64,000 nucleotides of DNA from assembly GCA_015200345.1 (NCBI GenBank), contig CP054187.1:666470-730469 (forward strand), read 5' to 3'. The DNA is from Planctomycetia bacterium. GTDB taxonomy: Bacteria; Planctomycetota; Phycisphaerae; UBA1845; UTPLA1. The translations under genes and the position numbers were made by a program. Of this stretch, positions 14,842-25,443 are shown in pieces (positions within the stretch are counted from its first letter, which is position 1; every line of letters begins with the position of its first letter). The notes under the pieces were generated by a model. It was not told the origin of the DNA, made no database searches, and worked only from the letters and a program-made list of their open reading frames with translations.

Positions 14842-15512
14842 GGATTAGGCCTCCGGCTCGGCTTCGAGCGTAAGTGCCGCAGGATCAGAACGATCCGATT
14901 CTACCATCCGCCATGCCGAACGCCCTCCCAATTTTGAGGCAAAAATTGATTTGGTTCCGGCCACAGAGTGCGACCGGAACCGCGTGAGAAAAAAACTTTC
15001 AATTCGGCTCGCGTTAGGGTTGACGTTCGGCCGAAGTTAGGATATGGTCACTCATACATTCGTCGGTCGCAAAGAATCGGAAGGCCAGCGCTGGCTACGT
15101 CGCCGAACGGCAGAGCTGGTGGATCGGCTGTTCAACCTGTTTTCGGCGGAGGCAGCCGCTGGGAACGCACGTGACGCGGTCGCGGTCGATACGCCGGCGT
15201 GCTGTTTTGGGCCGGGCGGTGATTTCCGCCGTACGTATAGCCCGCGGTTGCGCGTGGTGTCGGCGTCGGCTGGATCGGAGCAATCTGGCGAAGCGGCCAT
15301 TGAGCAGGAGCGGCCGTTGACTCGACCCGGTCCGCATCCAGCTCGCTCGGTTGCGGCGCTGCGGTTACTGGCCGATCTCGACGCTGCGGCCGGCGCGGAT
15401 GACGCGGCAGCGGAAGAGTTGCCGATTGCCGAGGCGGCTATCCTGCCGCCGGTACTGCTCGGCCCAGAAGGACTCAACGGTACGCCGTGGCCACGACGTA
15501 CGGAGAAAGTAA
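14842..15512. other. Long spacer between divergent SGNH hydrolase and lexA
   Basis: 670 bp without a gene I can support. It contains an inverted repeat GGTTCCGG (14953-14960) and CCGGAACC (14974-14981), and a promoter-like site at 15020-15048. An open frame from ATG 15044 (MVTHTFVGRKESEGQRWL) runs past the lexA start to 15814 in another frame. Its first 150 codons have ordinary composition, but it has no recognised domain and its tail merely shadows lexA. The lexA leader would be about 460 nt long if the promoter site is right. Confidence 0.45.
15020..15048 (+). promoter_or_regulatory. Candidate promoter with palindrome in the spacer
   Basis: TTGACG (15020-15025), 17 bp, TATGGT (15043-15048). 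The spacer begins with the perfect palindrome TTCGGCCGAA (15026-15035), a good position for a repressor site. Auto-repression by LexA would fit, but the LexA box of this lineage is not known to me. Confidence 0.35.
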
Positions 15513-16190
15513 ATGCCCTCACGGACAAAAAAGAAACCCTCGGCAAGATCGACCGGCGGCGCAGCGCGTCGCGGTCGCTCCAAGCCAACCCGCCCCGCGA
15601 CCCCTCGGCAGGCCGAAATCCTGACCTTCGTCCGGGACTTCACCCACAGGAATGGTTATTCCCCGACCTACGACGAGATCGCCGCCAAGTTCGGAATCTC
15701 AAAAGTCACCGTCTTCGAACACCTCACCGTCCTCGAAGAGCGCGGCCTGCTTCGACGGGAGCGCCACAAGGCTCGCTCTTTGGAATTGGCGGACCATCTG
15801 CAACTGCCGGATGAGCGGCCGAGTTGTCTAAAATTGCTGGGCCGCATCGCCGCCGGTTCTCCGATCGAGGCGATTGAAGACCCCGAGGTTATCGATCTCG
15901 AGCAGATGTTCTCGTCCGACCACGAGGTCTACGCACTCCAGGTTCGTGGCGACAGCATGATCGACGATCAAATCGCCGACGGGGACTACGTGGTCGTCGA
16001 GCGGCGAACCACGCCCTACAACGGCGAGATCGTCGTCGCTGTGACGTCCGATGGCGAGGCCACGCTCAAGCGTTTCTATCGTGAAAAAGGGCGCATCCGC
16101 CTTCAACCTGCCAACGAAAAGTACGAGCCGATTTTCGTCACCGACGTGGACATCCGCGGCGTGGTCATCGGCGTGATTCGCAAAACGTAA
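15513..16190 (+). CDS. lexA: LexA repressor
   Basis: SOS-response repressor and self-cleaving protease, 225 residues. The N-terminal winged helix shows TPRQAEILTFVRDF and SPTYDEIAAKFGISKVTVFE. The C-terminal S24 domain carries the Ala-Gly scissile bond at residues 114-115 (RIAAGSPIEA), the nucleophile Ser148 (RGDSMI) and the general base Lys186 (ATLKRF), so it should autocleave under RecA stimulation. An extra basic N-terminal tail of about 30 residues precedes the usual start; ATG 15513 is supported by GGAG 10 bp upstream. It is a single gene; the next gene downstream is on the other strand. Confidence 0.95.
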   Translation: MPSRTKKKPSARSTGGAARRGRSKPTRPATPRQAEILTFVRDFTHRNGYSPTYDEIAAKFGISKVTVFEHLTVLEERGLLRRERHKARSLELADHLQLPDERPSCLKLLGRIAAGSPIEAIEDPEVIDLEQMFSSDHEVYALQVRGDSMIDDQIADGDYVVVERRTTPYNGEIVVAVTSDGEATLKRFYREKGRIRLQPANEKYEPIFVTDVDIRGVVIGVIRKT

Positions 16191-16278
16191 CGATGCACGG
16201 CGCGCTGCCAAGGACAAGGAGCCGATTGCGCGCGCAATCGAAGCTGTGTCGCTGCGCCGGGCTGCTGAATCCCGCGAC

Positions 16279-16548
16279 TCACCTCAATACCCAAACATAG
16301 GACAGCGCCGCCGCAACGGCCAGCACGATCGCCGGCCAGACGTACCGCCGCAGGCTGCGCTCACTCGAATAAACCGGCGTCACCCACCGGCCGCAGTGCG
16401 GGCATTTCACGGCGTCGGCAACCATCGCCCCGCCGCAGGCCGGGCACGCCGCTACGTCGAGATCATCGACCGTGTCGTCGTCGTCCATGTCCGCCGATTG
16501 CGGCTCGTCGCGGTCGTCGTCTTCGTCGTCAAGGTCGCGGTGAGTCAT
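16279..16548 (-). CDS. Small zinc-ribbon membrane protein
   Basis: An 89-residue protein: a strongly acidic N-terminus (DEDDDRDE, DDDDT), a zinc ribbon CPACGGAMVADAVKCPHCGR, and one C-terminal membrane helix (WPAIVLAVAAALSYVWVL). Function unknown. It follows the isochorismatase-family gene by 36 bp on the same strand and is probably co-transcribed. Confidence 0.7.
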   Translation of the reverse strand: MTHRDLDDEDDDRDEPQSADMDDDDTVDDLDVAACPACGGAMVADAVKCPHCGRWVTPVYSSERSLRRYVWPAIVLAVAAALSYVWVLR

Positions 16549-16584
16549 GATCGAATTGCCGGTGCGTCGGGTTTCCTGCGATGC

Positions 16585-17148
16585 TTACTTGACAAGCTTC
16601 AGGAACTCTTTGAACCGCGGATGGTCGCACCGCTCGATCAATTCGAACATGAGCGATTCCACGGTAGAGACGACGACCCCTGCGCTGCGCATCCGATCCA
16701 GCGCCATCTGATAGTCCACCAGTCGCCGCGAGCCGACGGCGTCCGTCGGAACGAACGGCACGTAATCCACGCGCAGAAGATCCAGCGCCGTTTGTTGAAT
16801 ACAGACGTGCGTCTCAACCCCACACAGAATCACGTGCTCCCGCTCGGTGGCCTGCAATGCCGCGCGAAAGCCCTCGTCCCGCCAGCAACTGCACGTCGAC
16901 TTCTCCAGCGGTCCGGTCGCACCCGCCAGCGTCTCGGCCAGGCCTGCGTCGGTCGACCCCAGGCCGCGCGGGTACTGCTCGGTGAAGATCACGGGCACGT
17001 CCAGCAGCCGCGCCGTCTTCACCAGCACCGCCATGCGGGCGATCAGCGCGTCCGGCGGACTCGACGAAATCGCCGAGAGCATTTTCTCCTGCACATCGAT
17101 CACAACGAGCACGGCCAGATCGGCTTCCAGCAGGTTGGCATGGGGCAT
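16585..17148 (-). CDS. Isochorismatase-family cysteine hydrolase
   Basis: A 187-residue alpha/beta hydrolase of the isochorismatase/nicotinamidase superfamily. The catalytic triad is visible: Asp in VLVVIDVQEKM, Lys in EKSTCSCW and Cys in CGVETHVCIQQTALDLL. The VETHVCIQQTA form is typical of the YcaC-related subgroup of unknown substrate. I chose ATG 17148 (MPHANLLEADLAVLVVIDVQ); the longer frame from 17340 adds a non-conserved tail that crosses the divergent promoter region of the polysaccharide deacetylase gene. Confidence 0.88.
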   Translation of the reverse strand: MPHANLLEADLAVLVVIDVQEKMLSAISSSPPDALIARMAVLVKTARLLDVPVIFTEQYPRGLGSTDAGLAETLAGATGPLEKSTCSCWRDEGFRAALQATEREHVILCGVETHVCIQQTALDLLRVDYVPFVPTDAVGSRRLVDYQMALDRMRSAGVVVSTVESLMFELIERCDHPRFKEFLKLVK

Positions 17149-17240
17149 CGTCGCATCCCTCCGGTCCGCGATTGTAGCGTCCCGCCGCTTGCCCGCGACC
17201 CGCCTGTCATGAGAAGATACCGGCAATCGTTGCGGCGCCG

Positions 17241-18309
17241 ATGGTCGGATTTCAAGGAGATCGAGACCTGCCAGACTCACCCCGACTGACTCGGCGCCGG
17301 TATTGGCTCTTCGCCATTTCGGGCATCGCGTGCGCCGCACTAGCCGTACCGTGGGTGGCGCGCGTCTGGATGGAGTCGCGCGCGGCCGATGTCCCTCGCG
17401 CGGCCTGCCTTCTTTACCACCGGCTCGTCGACGAATCCGAGTTCGCGTCCCTCCCGCGCGATGAGCGGCTGTACTCCATCACGCCGCAACAATTCGAAAC
17501 ACAAATCGATGCGCTCCGGCGCGACGGCTGGCAGATCGCATCACTTCATGACGTGCTCGGCTTCGCGGTGCGGCCCGTCATTGTCCCCGACGTCGCCTCG
17601 CCCGAGAAGCGATTGCTCATCACCTTTGACGACGGGTGCGAATCCATCGCCACGCTGTTGCAGCCGATCCTGCGACGCCGCGGATGGCGCGCGACCCTCT
17701 TCATCACAACCGACCCGCTCGCGGAAGTCTTCCGCAATGGACTCGCCGCGCAACCGCGCATGAGCGATGCACAAATCCGCGATCTGGATCCAAACCTCTT
17801 CGACCTCGGCTCGCACGGTCGCACACATCGGCCGCTCAATCAACTCGATGACGCCGAACTGGATGCTGAATTGTGTGCGTCGCGGGCCGCCCTGGCCGCC
17901 TTGACCGGTCGCGCAATCACGTCGCTGGCGATCCCCGGCAATTGGTATGATGCTCGCGTGCTGGAACATGCCCGGCGCGCGGGCTACCAGGCGGTCTTCA
18001 CGTCCGACGCCGGGACGATTCACGCGGGAGACGATTTGATTGGTTTACCGCGGCTCAACGTTCCTGGGTATTTTGCACCCGAGCAACTCGTGTCGCGCCT
18101 TTCGCCGAGTGCGATCGTGCAGCGGCGCATGATCGGCAAATGCCGCAGGGCCTTGGCTCCGATGTTTGCGGAGGAATGGGCCGAGAAGACTGCTTACATA
18201 ATATGGCAGGCCGGCGGCTGGCCGGAGACGCTCGTCCCGCTGCTCGCGCACATCGGAATTGGAGCATTTGAGTTACAGCGCCATCGACGTCGCAGCGAGT
18301 CGATCACCG

Positions 18310-18320
<11 letters not shown>
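17241..18320 (+). CDS. Polysaccharide deacetylase (NodB-type), membrane-anchored
   Basis: A 359-residue CE4-type deacetylase. One N-terminal membrane segment (YWLFAISGIACAALAVPWVA) places the domain outside the cytoplasmic membrane. LLITFDDGCES supplies the catalytic/metal Asp pair and LGSHGRTHRPL the metal-binding HxxxH. Likely substrates are N-acetylated polysaccharides or peptidoglycan. Its last 11 bp overlap the end of the convergent transporter gene. The first ATG (17241) is followed by a long soluble leader, so an internal start is possible. Confidence 0.87.
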
Positions 18321-19845
<1,525 letters not shown>

Positions 19846-19900
19846 GGCGTCTCCAACTTGCGGCTTGTTCCCAAACGGCGAAAAGCTCGCCGGCCAAATG

Positions 19901-21022
19901 TCACGCTTCGCGGCCAGCCATCTCGAACAAGTACATCGCCATCGACTCGGCCGCGTCCTCGCGCGCCAGCGCCCGCGCCGCCTGCGCCATGCGCTTGCGA
20001 CGATGCTCGGACTTCATCAAATCGCGGAGCACCGGGAGCAGGCGCTTTGCGTTGTCTTTCGGGTCGTTCGTGTCATCGATCATTTCCGCGGCCTTCGCAT
20101 CCACCAGCACCCGGGCGTTGGCCGTCTGATGCTTGTGGCGATCGAACGGATAAGGCATGAGCACGCTGGGCAGACCCATCGCCGTGATTTCGGCCAGCGT
20201 TGACGCCCCCGCACGCGAGATGACCAGGTCGCACGCGGCCATGCACTCCGGCATGTGCTCGGTGAACACCAGCACCCGCGCATCGACGCCAGCCTGCTTG
20301 TACGCCTGCTTGCACGCTTCCAGATCGGCGCTGCCCGTCAGGTGAATCACCTGCCAGTTGTTCGCGACGGTCCAAAGCTCCATCAACTCCAGCGCCGCCA
20401 TGTTCACCGAGTGCGCCCCCTGCGACGCCCCCGTGATCAAGATCGCCGGCCGCTCCGAATCCAGCTTGAGCGCGCGGCATCCCGCCTGCCGAGATATCTT
20501 CCCAAACCCCGGCCGGATCGGGCAGCCCGTCACCACCACCTCGCGCGCCTTGGGAAAGCGATCCTTGCTGTCCTCCCATTGCACAAACACCTTGTCCACC
20601 AGGCCCGACAACTTCTGATTCGCACGGCCCGGCACTGCGTCAGGATTGAAAATCGCCGTCGGCACGCCGAGCTTCGCCGCCGCTACGACCGCCGGTCCGG
20701 CGGCATAACCCCCCAGCCCCAGCACCATCGACGGCATTCGTTCTTCAAACCGCGCCCGCGCCGCGCGAACCGACTTGCGCCATGCCAGCAGGAACCCCGG
20801 CCATTTCAGCGGATTGCTCGGCCACGGCCGCACGACTTGCTTGACCAGTTCATAACCGCGCGACTTGGCCAGCTTGTGATCAATCTCGCGCGTCGTGCCG
20901 AAGATCGTCACGTCGAAGTTGGGTTGAAGCGTCTTGATGGCCTGCGCAACGGCCAGCCCGGGGTAGAGATGCCCACCGGTTCCCCCGCCGGCGATGACAA
21001 ACCAGGGCTGTGACGTGCTCAT
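19901..21022 (-). CDS. murG: UDP-GlcNAc:lipid I N-acetylglucosaminyltransferase
   Basis: MurG adds GlcNAc to lipid I to make lipid II on the inner face of the membrane. The 373 residues start MSTSQPWFVIAGGGTGGHLY, with the GGGTGGHxxP donor/acceptor loop. The C-domain signature is SRAGASTLAEITAMGLPSVL followed by MPYPFDRHKHQTANA. It is the last gene of the dcw cluster but is separated from ftsW by about 1.9 kb holding an antisense IS element, so it may rely on its own or an IS-provided promoter. Confidence 0.96.
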   Translation of the reverse strand: MSTSQPWFVIAGGGTGGHLYPGLAVAQAIKTLQPNFDVTIFGTTREIDHKLAKSRGYELVKQVVRPWPSNPLKWPGFLLAWRKSVRAARARFEERMPSMVLGLGGYAAGPAVVAAAKLGVPTAIFNPDAVPGRANQKLSGLVDKVFVQWEDSKDRFPKAREVVVTGCPIRPGFGKISRQAGCRALKLDSERPAILITGASQGAHSVNMAALELMELWTVANNWQVIHLTGSADLEACKQAYKQAGVDARVLVFTEHMPECMAACDLVISRAGASTLAEITAMGLPSVLMPYPFDRHKHQTANARVLVDAKAAEMIDDTNDPKDNAKRLLPVLRDLMKSEHRRKRMAQAARALAREDAAESMAMYLFEMAGREA

Positions 21023-21182
21023 GCCCGTAGTTTACGGTACAGAGCGGTGTTAGCTACACCCTCGTGAGCCCTATAGGGAATCCAAAAACCAGGTGCGATT
21101 AGGCTCGTGCTGGCTACACTGGTACTCAAGTGCAAGTCGCCGAGTCTTTCCGGGTTGCGCGATCAGTCCCTTGGTTTTGTCT
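21023..21182. other. murG upstream region, no gene
   Basis: Spacer between murG and the shared repeat/IS. It must contain any remaining murG promoter (read on the minus strand), but none stands out. Confidence 0.3.
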
Positions 21183-21305
21183 CTCGATTTCTAATTTCTG
21201 GTACGACTACGATTCGCTGACGTTTCGGGTTGGACGGATCATTGATTTGGTGGCGGCCAGGTGGAAGTTTTTCAAATTCAAGTGCTGGATCCATGATGTT
21301 GTCAG
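21183..21305. repeat. Flank segment shared with 2749-2871 (reverse complement)
   Basis: About 121-123 bp identical to the segment beside the truncated IS at 2749-2871, including CGCTGACGTTTCGG. Outside this the two loci diverge at once: here into ACAAAACC and at the other locus into a RAYT end. Confidence 0.7.
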
Positions 21306-21353
21306 TGTATCGTTCGCAGTTCCTTGGAATCTGGTTGTGATAGACTTTGGAGG

Positions 21354-21408
21354 ATTTTCCACCCCCCAACCGCCCGTTTGGGTGAGGGGCGGCCGGGGGG
21401 TGGAAAAT
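21354..21408 (+). terminator. IS-borne long hairpin upstream of orfA
   Basis: Perfect 14-bp arms with a further inner pairing CCGCCC/GGGCGG. It is present in all three IS copies (2648-2702, 7214-7268 and here). It may work as a transcription block protecting the IS from incoming read-through, since it lies between the left end and the orfA start; there is no long T-run, so the terminator label is tentative. Confidence 0.4.
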
Positions 21409-21449
21409 GCTGGGTCGGACGTGAGGCAGGACGGGACAGGACGAACACG

Positions 21450-21755
21450 ATGGGAAGACAATCGAATCTGACGGTGGAGCAGCGAACCGAGGCCGTGCTG
21501 TCGCTGCTGCGACGCGAGGAGCCGGCCGCCAAGATCGCGCGGCGCTACGGCATCGCCGAGCCAACGCTCTATCGCTACCGCGACCTGTTCCTGGAAGCCG
21601 GCAAGGCCGGCCTGACCAGCGGCAGCGGTCCGGCCGATCCGGCGCGGCGCGAGGTGGCGGAGTTGAAGAAGCAATTGGAACAGCGTGACCAGGTGATCGG
21701 CGAGATCACCATCGCCAACCGCATTTTAAAAAAGCTTTCGGGCCAGTGCCCCTGA
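21450..21755 (+). CDS. IS3-family transposase orfA
   Basis: A 101-residue helix-turn-helix subunit (MGRQSNLTVEQRTEAVLSLL, then KIARRYGIAEPTLYRYRD) with a leucine-zipper-like tail (VAELKKQLEQRDQVIGE). It binds the IS ends and, when fused to OrfB, forms the transposase. The zero-frame heptamer A-AAA-AAG at 21728-21734 sits 21 bp before its stop, as in other IS3 elements that use -1 slippage. The ATG at 21450 follows the left-end hairpin; an upstream in-frame ATG at 21324 would read through the hairpin and is unlikely. Confidence 0.92.
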   Translation: MGRQSNLTVEQRTEAVLSLLRREEPAAKIARRYGIAEPTLYRYRDLFLEAGKAGLTSGSGPADPARREVAELKKQLEQRDQVIGEITIANRILKKLSGQCP

Positions 21756-22717
21756 AGCAAGAGACCCGCGACCTGGTGGATCAGGGACTCCAGGAGCACT
21801 CCCGGTCACGCCGGACGAGCGTGCTGCAATGGTTGAGCATTCAAGCATCCAGCTGGTATCACCGGCCGGCGGCCGAGCGAAAGCGTCCCGGTCCGCCGGC
21901 CCGATCTATCCCGGCGTCGATCGAAAGCGGTGTCGTGACCATGGCCACGACCAACCCTTGGTACGGCTACAAGCGGATCGCCGTCATGTGCCGTCGCACC
22001 GGCCTGACTATCACGAATCGACAGTGTTACCGGCTGATGAAAGCACACGGCCTGCTGCAGAAGCGCAAGGCGCGTGCGGCGGAGCTGTACCAGGCGGCCA
22101 AGCTGTTCGAGCTGCTGCCGGCCGGGCCGAACGAGTTGTGGCAGATGGACGTGACTTACGTGCACCTTCCCGGCTTCGGCTGGTGGTATGCCGTGACCGT
22201 GATCGACTACTACAGTCGCTATCTGCTGGCGGCGCATCTGACCTCAAGTTACAGCGCGATGTCCGCGACCGAGGCGCTGGCCATCGCCCGGGCCGAGGCC
22301 GAGCGGTTGTGCGGACCGCTGAAGAGGCCGCCCTTCCTGGTGACCGACAATGGCTCGAGCTTCATCGCCCGGCGGTTCGTGGCGTTCACGAAGCACGATT
22401 ACCGGCAGGTGCGGATCCGCTATCGCACACCGACGCAACTGGGATTGTTGGAGCGGTTCCACCGCACCCTGAAGGAGGAGGAAGTGTACTGGCGGCTGTA
22501 TGACAACCCGGCCCACGCCCGATCGTGCCTGGCCGAGTTCCGCGAGCGTTACAACCGTCTCCGGCCGCACTGGGCGTTGATCCCCGAGCCGGGCGGCGAC
22601 CCGGTGACGCCGGAAGAGGTGTACACCGGCCAAGTCAGGCCCCACCTGCCACGCTGGCAGGGCTGGGCCCGCGCCGCCAAGGAGAAGCTGGATCAATGGA
22701 CCCAGACCGCGGCGTAG
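21746..22717 (+). CDS. IS3-family transposase orfB (DDE domain)
   Basis: A 323-residue integrase-core protein, starting GTG and overlapping orfA by 10 bp. DDE residues lie in WQMDVTYVHL, LVTDNGSSF and LLERFHRTLKEEE. It is in the -1 frame relative to orfA, so the active product is expected to be the frameshift fusion. It is intact and nearly identical to the copy at 5905-6876, which implies recent transposition or gene conversion. Confidence 0.93.
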   Translation: MPLKQETRDLVDQGLQEHSRSRRTSVLQWLSIQASSWYHRPAAERKRPGPPARSIPASIESGVVTMATTNPWYGYKRIAVMCRRTGLTITNRQCYRLMKAHGLLQKRKARAAELYQAAKLFELLPAGPNELWQMDVTYVHLPGFGWWYAVTVIDYYSRYLLAAHLTSSYSAMSATEALAIARAEAERLCGPLKRPPFLVTDNGSSFIARRFVAFTKHDYRQVRIRYRTPTQLGLLERFHRTLKEEEVYWRLYDNPAHARSCLAEFRERYNRLRPHWALIPEPGGDPVTPEEVYTGQVRPHLPRWQGWARAAKEKLDQWTQTAA

Positions 22718-22782
22718 CGGTCTGAATGACTCTCACAAAAAACCGTCCGCAGATTCCAGTTGAACTGTGAGACAAGACAACA

Positions 22783-22911
22783 CCTATTATACATCCACCG
22801 CAATTTGCGTAATCTAACAAGGGGGGGCACGTCAATAGGCAGAATCCCCGAATTGGAAATTTACATGACACGAAAATACTAAATCTAGACTTTTGAGTGC
22901 GCCGATTTGAT
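22783..22911. other. Spacer between IS right end and ftsW stop
   Basis: AT-rich for this genome. Part of the original ftsW-murG junction, now disrupted; no gene and no clear promoter or terminator. Confidence 0.3.
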
Positions 22912-24126
22912 TTACACTGCGGATGCCACTTCTGGAAAACCCGCATCTGATTTCAACCGCATGTCGAAACTGGACTTAAGGGAAGGGTTGCGATACCTCG
23001 CCGTGTTCGCCATGAGTCCAAGCAAGAAGCTGTAAAACAACACGCCGCTGCCCCCTGCCGACACGAGCGGCAGGCCAATCCCCTTGGTCGGCATCGACAC
23101 CGTCACGACCGCGACATTCATCGCCGCCTGGAGGCCGATCAGAATCGTCACGCCGAACGCGATCAGCCGGCCGAAGGGCGTCGGGGCGATGGACACAGCC
23201 TTGCGCCCCTGCCAGATGAGCACGGCGAACAGGCCGATGACCGCCAGCCCGCCGATGATGCCCAGTTCTTCGCAAATCACCGAGAAGATGAAATCGCTTC
23301 GACCTTCGGGCAGGTAGCCGTATTTCTGAACGCCGCCTCCCAGGCCCAGCCCCCACCAGCCGCCCGACGCGATCGTGATCAGCGACTGCATCGGCTGATA
23401 GCTCTTGCCCTGCGCGTCCAGTTCGGGATTGCGAAACGCCAGCAGACGATCCATGCGATACTGCTCGGCCGTGAGAAGGTAAACCAGCCCGGCGACAATC
23501 GGAATCGCCAGCAGCCCGAGGTGCCACCATCGTGCCCCGGCCGCGAGGAGGATGCACCCGCCGACCGCGACGACGAGCGCCGCCGTGCCGAGGTCTTCCT
23601 TGCCGATGAGCGCGCCGACGATGGCGACGATAAAGAGCAGCGGCAGCAAACCAGTCCAGAACTTGCGAACGCGATCACCCATGCTGGCGCAGACACCCGA
23701 CAGGAAAATGATGATGCCCACCTTGGCGACTTCCGAAGGCTGGAACCCCAGCCCAAGCGTGGATGGCCCGAGCGACAGCCACCGCCGCGCGCCGTTGCGC
23801 TCCTCACCGATGCCGGGAATCAACACCGCCACGAGAAGCCCAATCACGGCAACCAACAGAAACACCGATGGTTGCCACCACGTTCCGCGGCGAATCCGCC
23901 ACGCTTCGTAGGGGCACAGACTGACCAGAAGCAGCGTGACCATGCCGATTCCGCTGAAGGCCGCCTGGCGAACCGCGGAGTTCTTGAGCGGGTCCTGCAA
24001 GATCGGCGGCGCGGTGAGGCTCGCCGACGCCGAAAAGACCATGACCATGCCGAGGGAAAGGAGCGCCGCGCCAACGATCGTGATCGTCGCGCTGCACGAC
24101 GTGGGCTTGCTGTCGAGATTGAGCAT
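22912..24126 (-). CDS. ftsW: FtsW/SEDS peptidoglycan glycosyltransferase
   Basis: A SEDS-family lipid II polymerase with about 10 transmembrane segments. Recognisable are VMVFSASASL near the N-terminus, RRWLSLGPSTLGLGFQPSEV and, near the C-terminus, STPTKG-like SMPTKGIGLPLVSAGGSGVL. It works with the class B PBP (FtsI) encoded upstream. ATG 24126 (MLNLDSKPTS) is preferred over the GTG at 24150. It follows mraY by about 90 bp. The usual downstream partner murG has been displaced by an IS. Confidence 0.94.
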   Translation of the reverse strand: MLNLDSKPTSCSATITIVGAALLSLGMVMVFSASASLTAPPILQDPLKNSAVRQAAFSGIGMVTLLLVSLCPYEAWRIRRGTWWQPSVFLLVAVIGLLVAVLIPGIGEERNGARRWLSLGPSTLGLGFQPSEVAKVGIIIFLSGVCASMGDRVRKFWTGLLPLLFIVAIVGALIGKEDLGTAALVVAVGGCILLAAGARWWHLGLLAIPIVAGLVYLLTAEQYRMDRLLAFRNPELDAQGKSYQPMQSLITIASGGWWGLGLGGGVQKYGYLPEGRSDFIFSVICEELGIIGGLAVIGLFAVLIWQGRKAVSIAPTPFGRLIAFGVTILIGLQAAMNVAVVTVSMPTKGIGLPLVSAGGSGVLFYSFLLGLMANTARYRNPSLKSSFDMRLKSDAGFPEVASAV

Positions 24127-24216
24127 GTGGGCATCCCTGCCGCGGGGCACGATTTACAATCGCCCCGATATGCAATCACACTGACGACGCTATCCTACCG
24201 CCGCCGGTCTGTCATG

Positions 24217-25347
24217 TCACCGCAACTTGGTCGTGGCCAGTGCGAAGGCCGCGAACAAAGCCGCCAGGAGCCAGAATCGCGTGACGACCTGCGTTTCCTT
24301 CCATCCGCCGAGTTGAAAATGATGGTGAATCGGGGCGACGCGGAAGATGCGTTTGCCGCCGGACAGCTTGAAGTATCCCACTTGAAGCATGACCGACAGC
24401 GCCTCGATCACAAACACACCGCCGACAATGAACAGCATCACTTCCTGACGAATCACGATCGCCACAAAACCGATCAGCCCGCCCAGCGGCAGCGAACCGG
24501 TGTCGCCCATGAACACCTGCGCCGGGTGGCAGTTGTACCAGAGGAACCCCAGGCACGCTCCCATCATCGCGCCGCACAGCACGGCCAACTCGCCCGCCTG
24601 CGGAATAAACGGAAACAGCAGATACTCCGCCACGCGTTCGTCCCCGACCGCCCACGATAGCAGCATGAACACGCAGCAGCACAGTGCGACGCAGCCGCTG
24701 GCGAGACCATCCATGCCGTCCGTCAAGTTGACGGCGTTGGACGTTCCCGCGACGACCAGCACCGTCATCGCGAGAAACGCCCACGACGGAAGAAGAAATC
24801 CGTATTCATATTCGCCCTTGAAGAAGGGCAGCGTGAGAATCCGATAGTGCTCGACTTCAAATTCGGCAAACGTCGCGCGACCGCGATCATAGATGAAGTA
24901 CCCCAGCATCACGCCGAGGCCCACCTGAAAGAGAATCTTCTGGTAAAACTTCAACCCGTCGCGCGAGCCGCCCCGGGCCTTGTCACGCAGCTTGATCCAG
25001 TCGTCGATGAACCCCAGCGCCGTCAGCCAGACCAGGCAGATGAACGCCATGTGTATGTAGAATACTGTCAAATTAGCAAGCAGCGCCGTGCTCAATCCGA
25101 CGGCTCCCACGATCAGCACGCCCCCCATCGTCGGCACGTTCTGCTTGTCCTTGGTCAGTTCGTTCAGCCCCGTGTGGTCAAAATCGGGGATGTCTCCGAC
25201 CTTCAACCGAACCAGTTGCCGAATCACCCACGGCCCGACCAGCCAGACGATGAAGAACCCCACGAGAACCGCGCAAATACCCCGGAAAAGCGAATTCTGA
25301 TACCCATAGTTGCCAGGGAAAAAGTAATTGAGAAGATGGTAAATCAC
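24217..25347 (-). CDS. mraY: Phospho-N-acetylmuramoyl-pentapeptide transferase
   Basis: MraY makes lipid I from UDP-MurNAc-pentapeptide and undecaprenyl phosphate. The 376-residue polytopic protein contains the family motifs KDKQNVPTMGGVLIV, ALGFIDDWIKL, NAVNLTDGMDGLASG and FMGDTGSLPLGG, and the HHHFQ-type PIHHHFQLGGWKE near the C-terminus. It starts MIYHLLNYFF at ATG 25347. The order murF, mraY, ftsW is conventional. Confidence 0.97.
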   Translation of the reverse strand: MIYHLLNYFFPGNYGYQNSLFRGICAVLVGFFIVWLVGPWVIRQLVRLKVGDIPDFDHTGLNELTKDKQNVPTMGGVLIVGAVGLSTALLANLTVFYIHMAFICLVWLTALGFIDDWIKLRDKARGGSRDGLKFYQKILFQVGLGVMLGYFIYDRGRATFAEFEVEHYRILTLPFFKGEYEYGFLLPSWAFLAMTVLVVAGTSNAVNLTDGMDGLASGCVALCCCVFMLLSWAVGDERVAEYLLFPFIPQAGELAVLCGAMMGACLGFLWYNCHPAQVFMGDTGSLPLGGLIGFVAIVIRQEVMLFIVGGVFVIEALSVMLQVGYFKLSGGKRIFRVAPIHHHFQLGGWKETQVVTRFWLLAALFAAFALATTKLR

Positions 25348-25443
25348 GCGCGAAGGTCTCTCAATTGAATCCGTCTATATCGGCAGAAACCGCCTGCCGA
25401 CTGCCGCCTTTCGCGCCAATTGCCCTCGCCATCGCTCGTGACG

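Larger units (their letters stand above)
21306..22782 (+). mobile_element. Complete IS3-family insertion sequence, copy C, within the dcw cluster
   Basis: The same element as 5837-7319, here on the plus strand and antisense to the division operon. Left terminus TGTATCGTTCGCAGTTCC at 21306; right terminus reads inward as TGTTGTCTTGTCTCACAG from 22782. The right end has diverged from copy B. A strong hairpin with arms ATTTTCCACCCCCC (21354-21367) and GGGGGGTGGAAAAT (21395-21408) precedes orfA. No certain target duplication is seen. Confidence 0.88.

Noticed and set aside
15044..15814. 257-codon open frame overlapping the lexA start
   Set aside because: The last third is an out-of-frame reading of lexA and the first part has no recognisable family. 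Kept only as a question in the findings.
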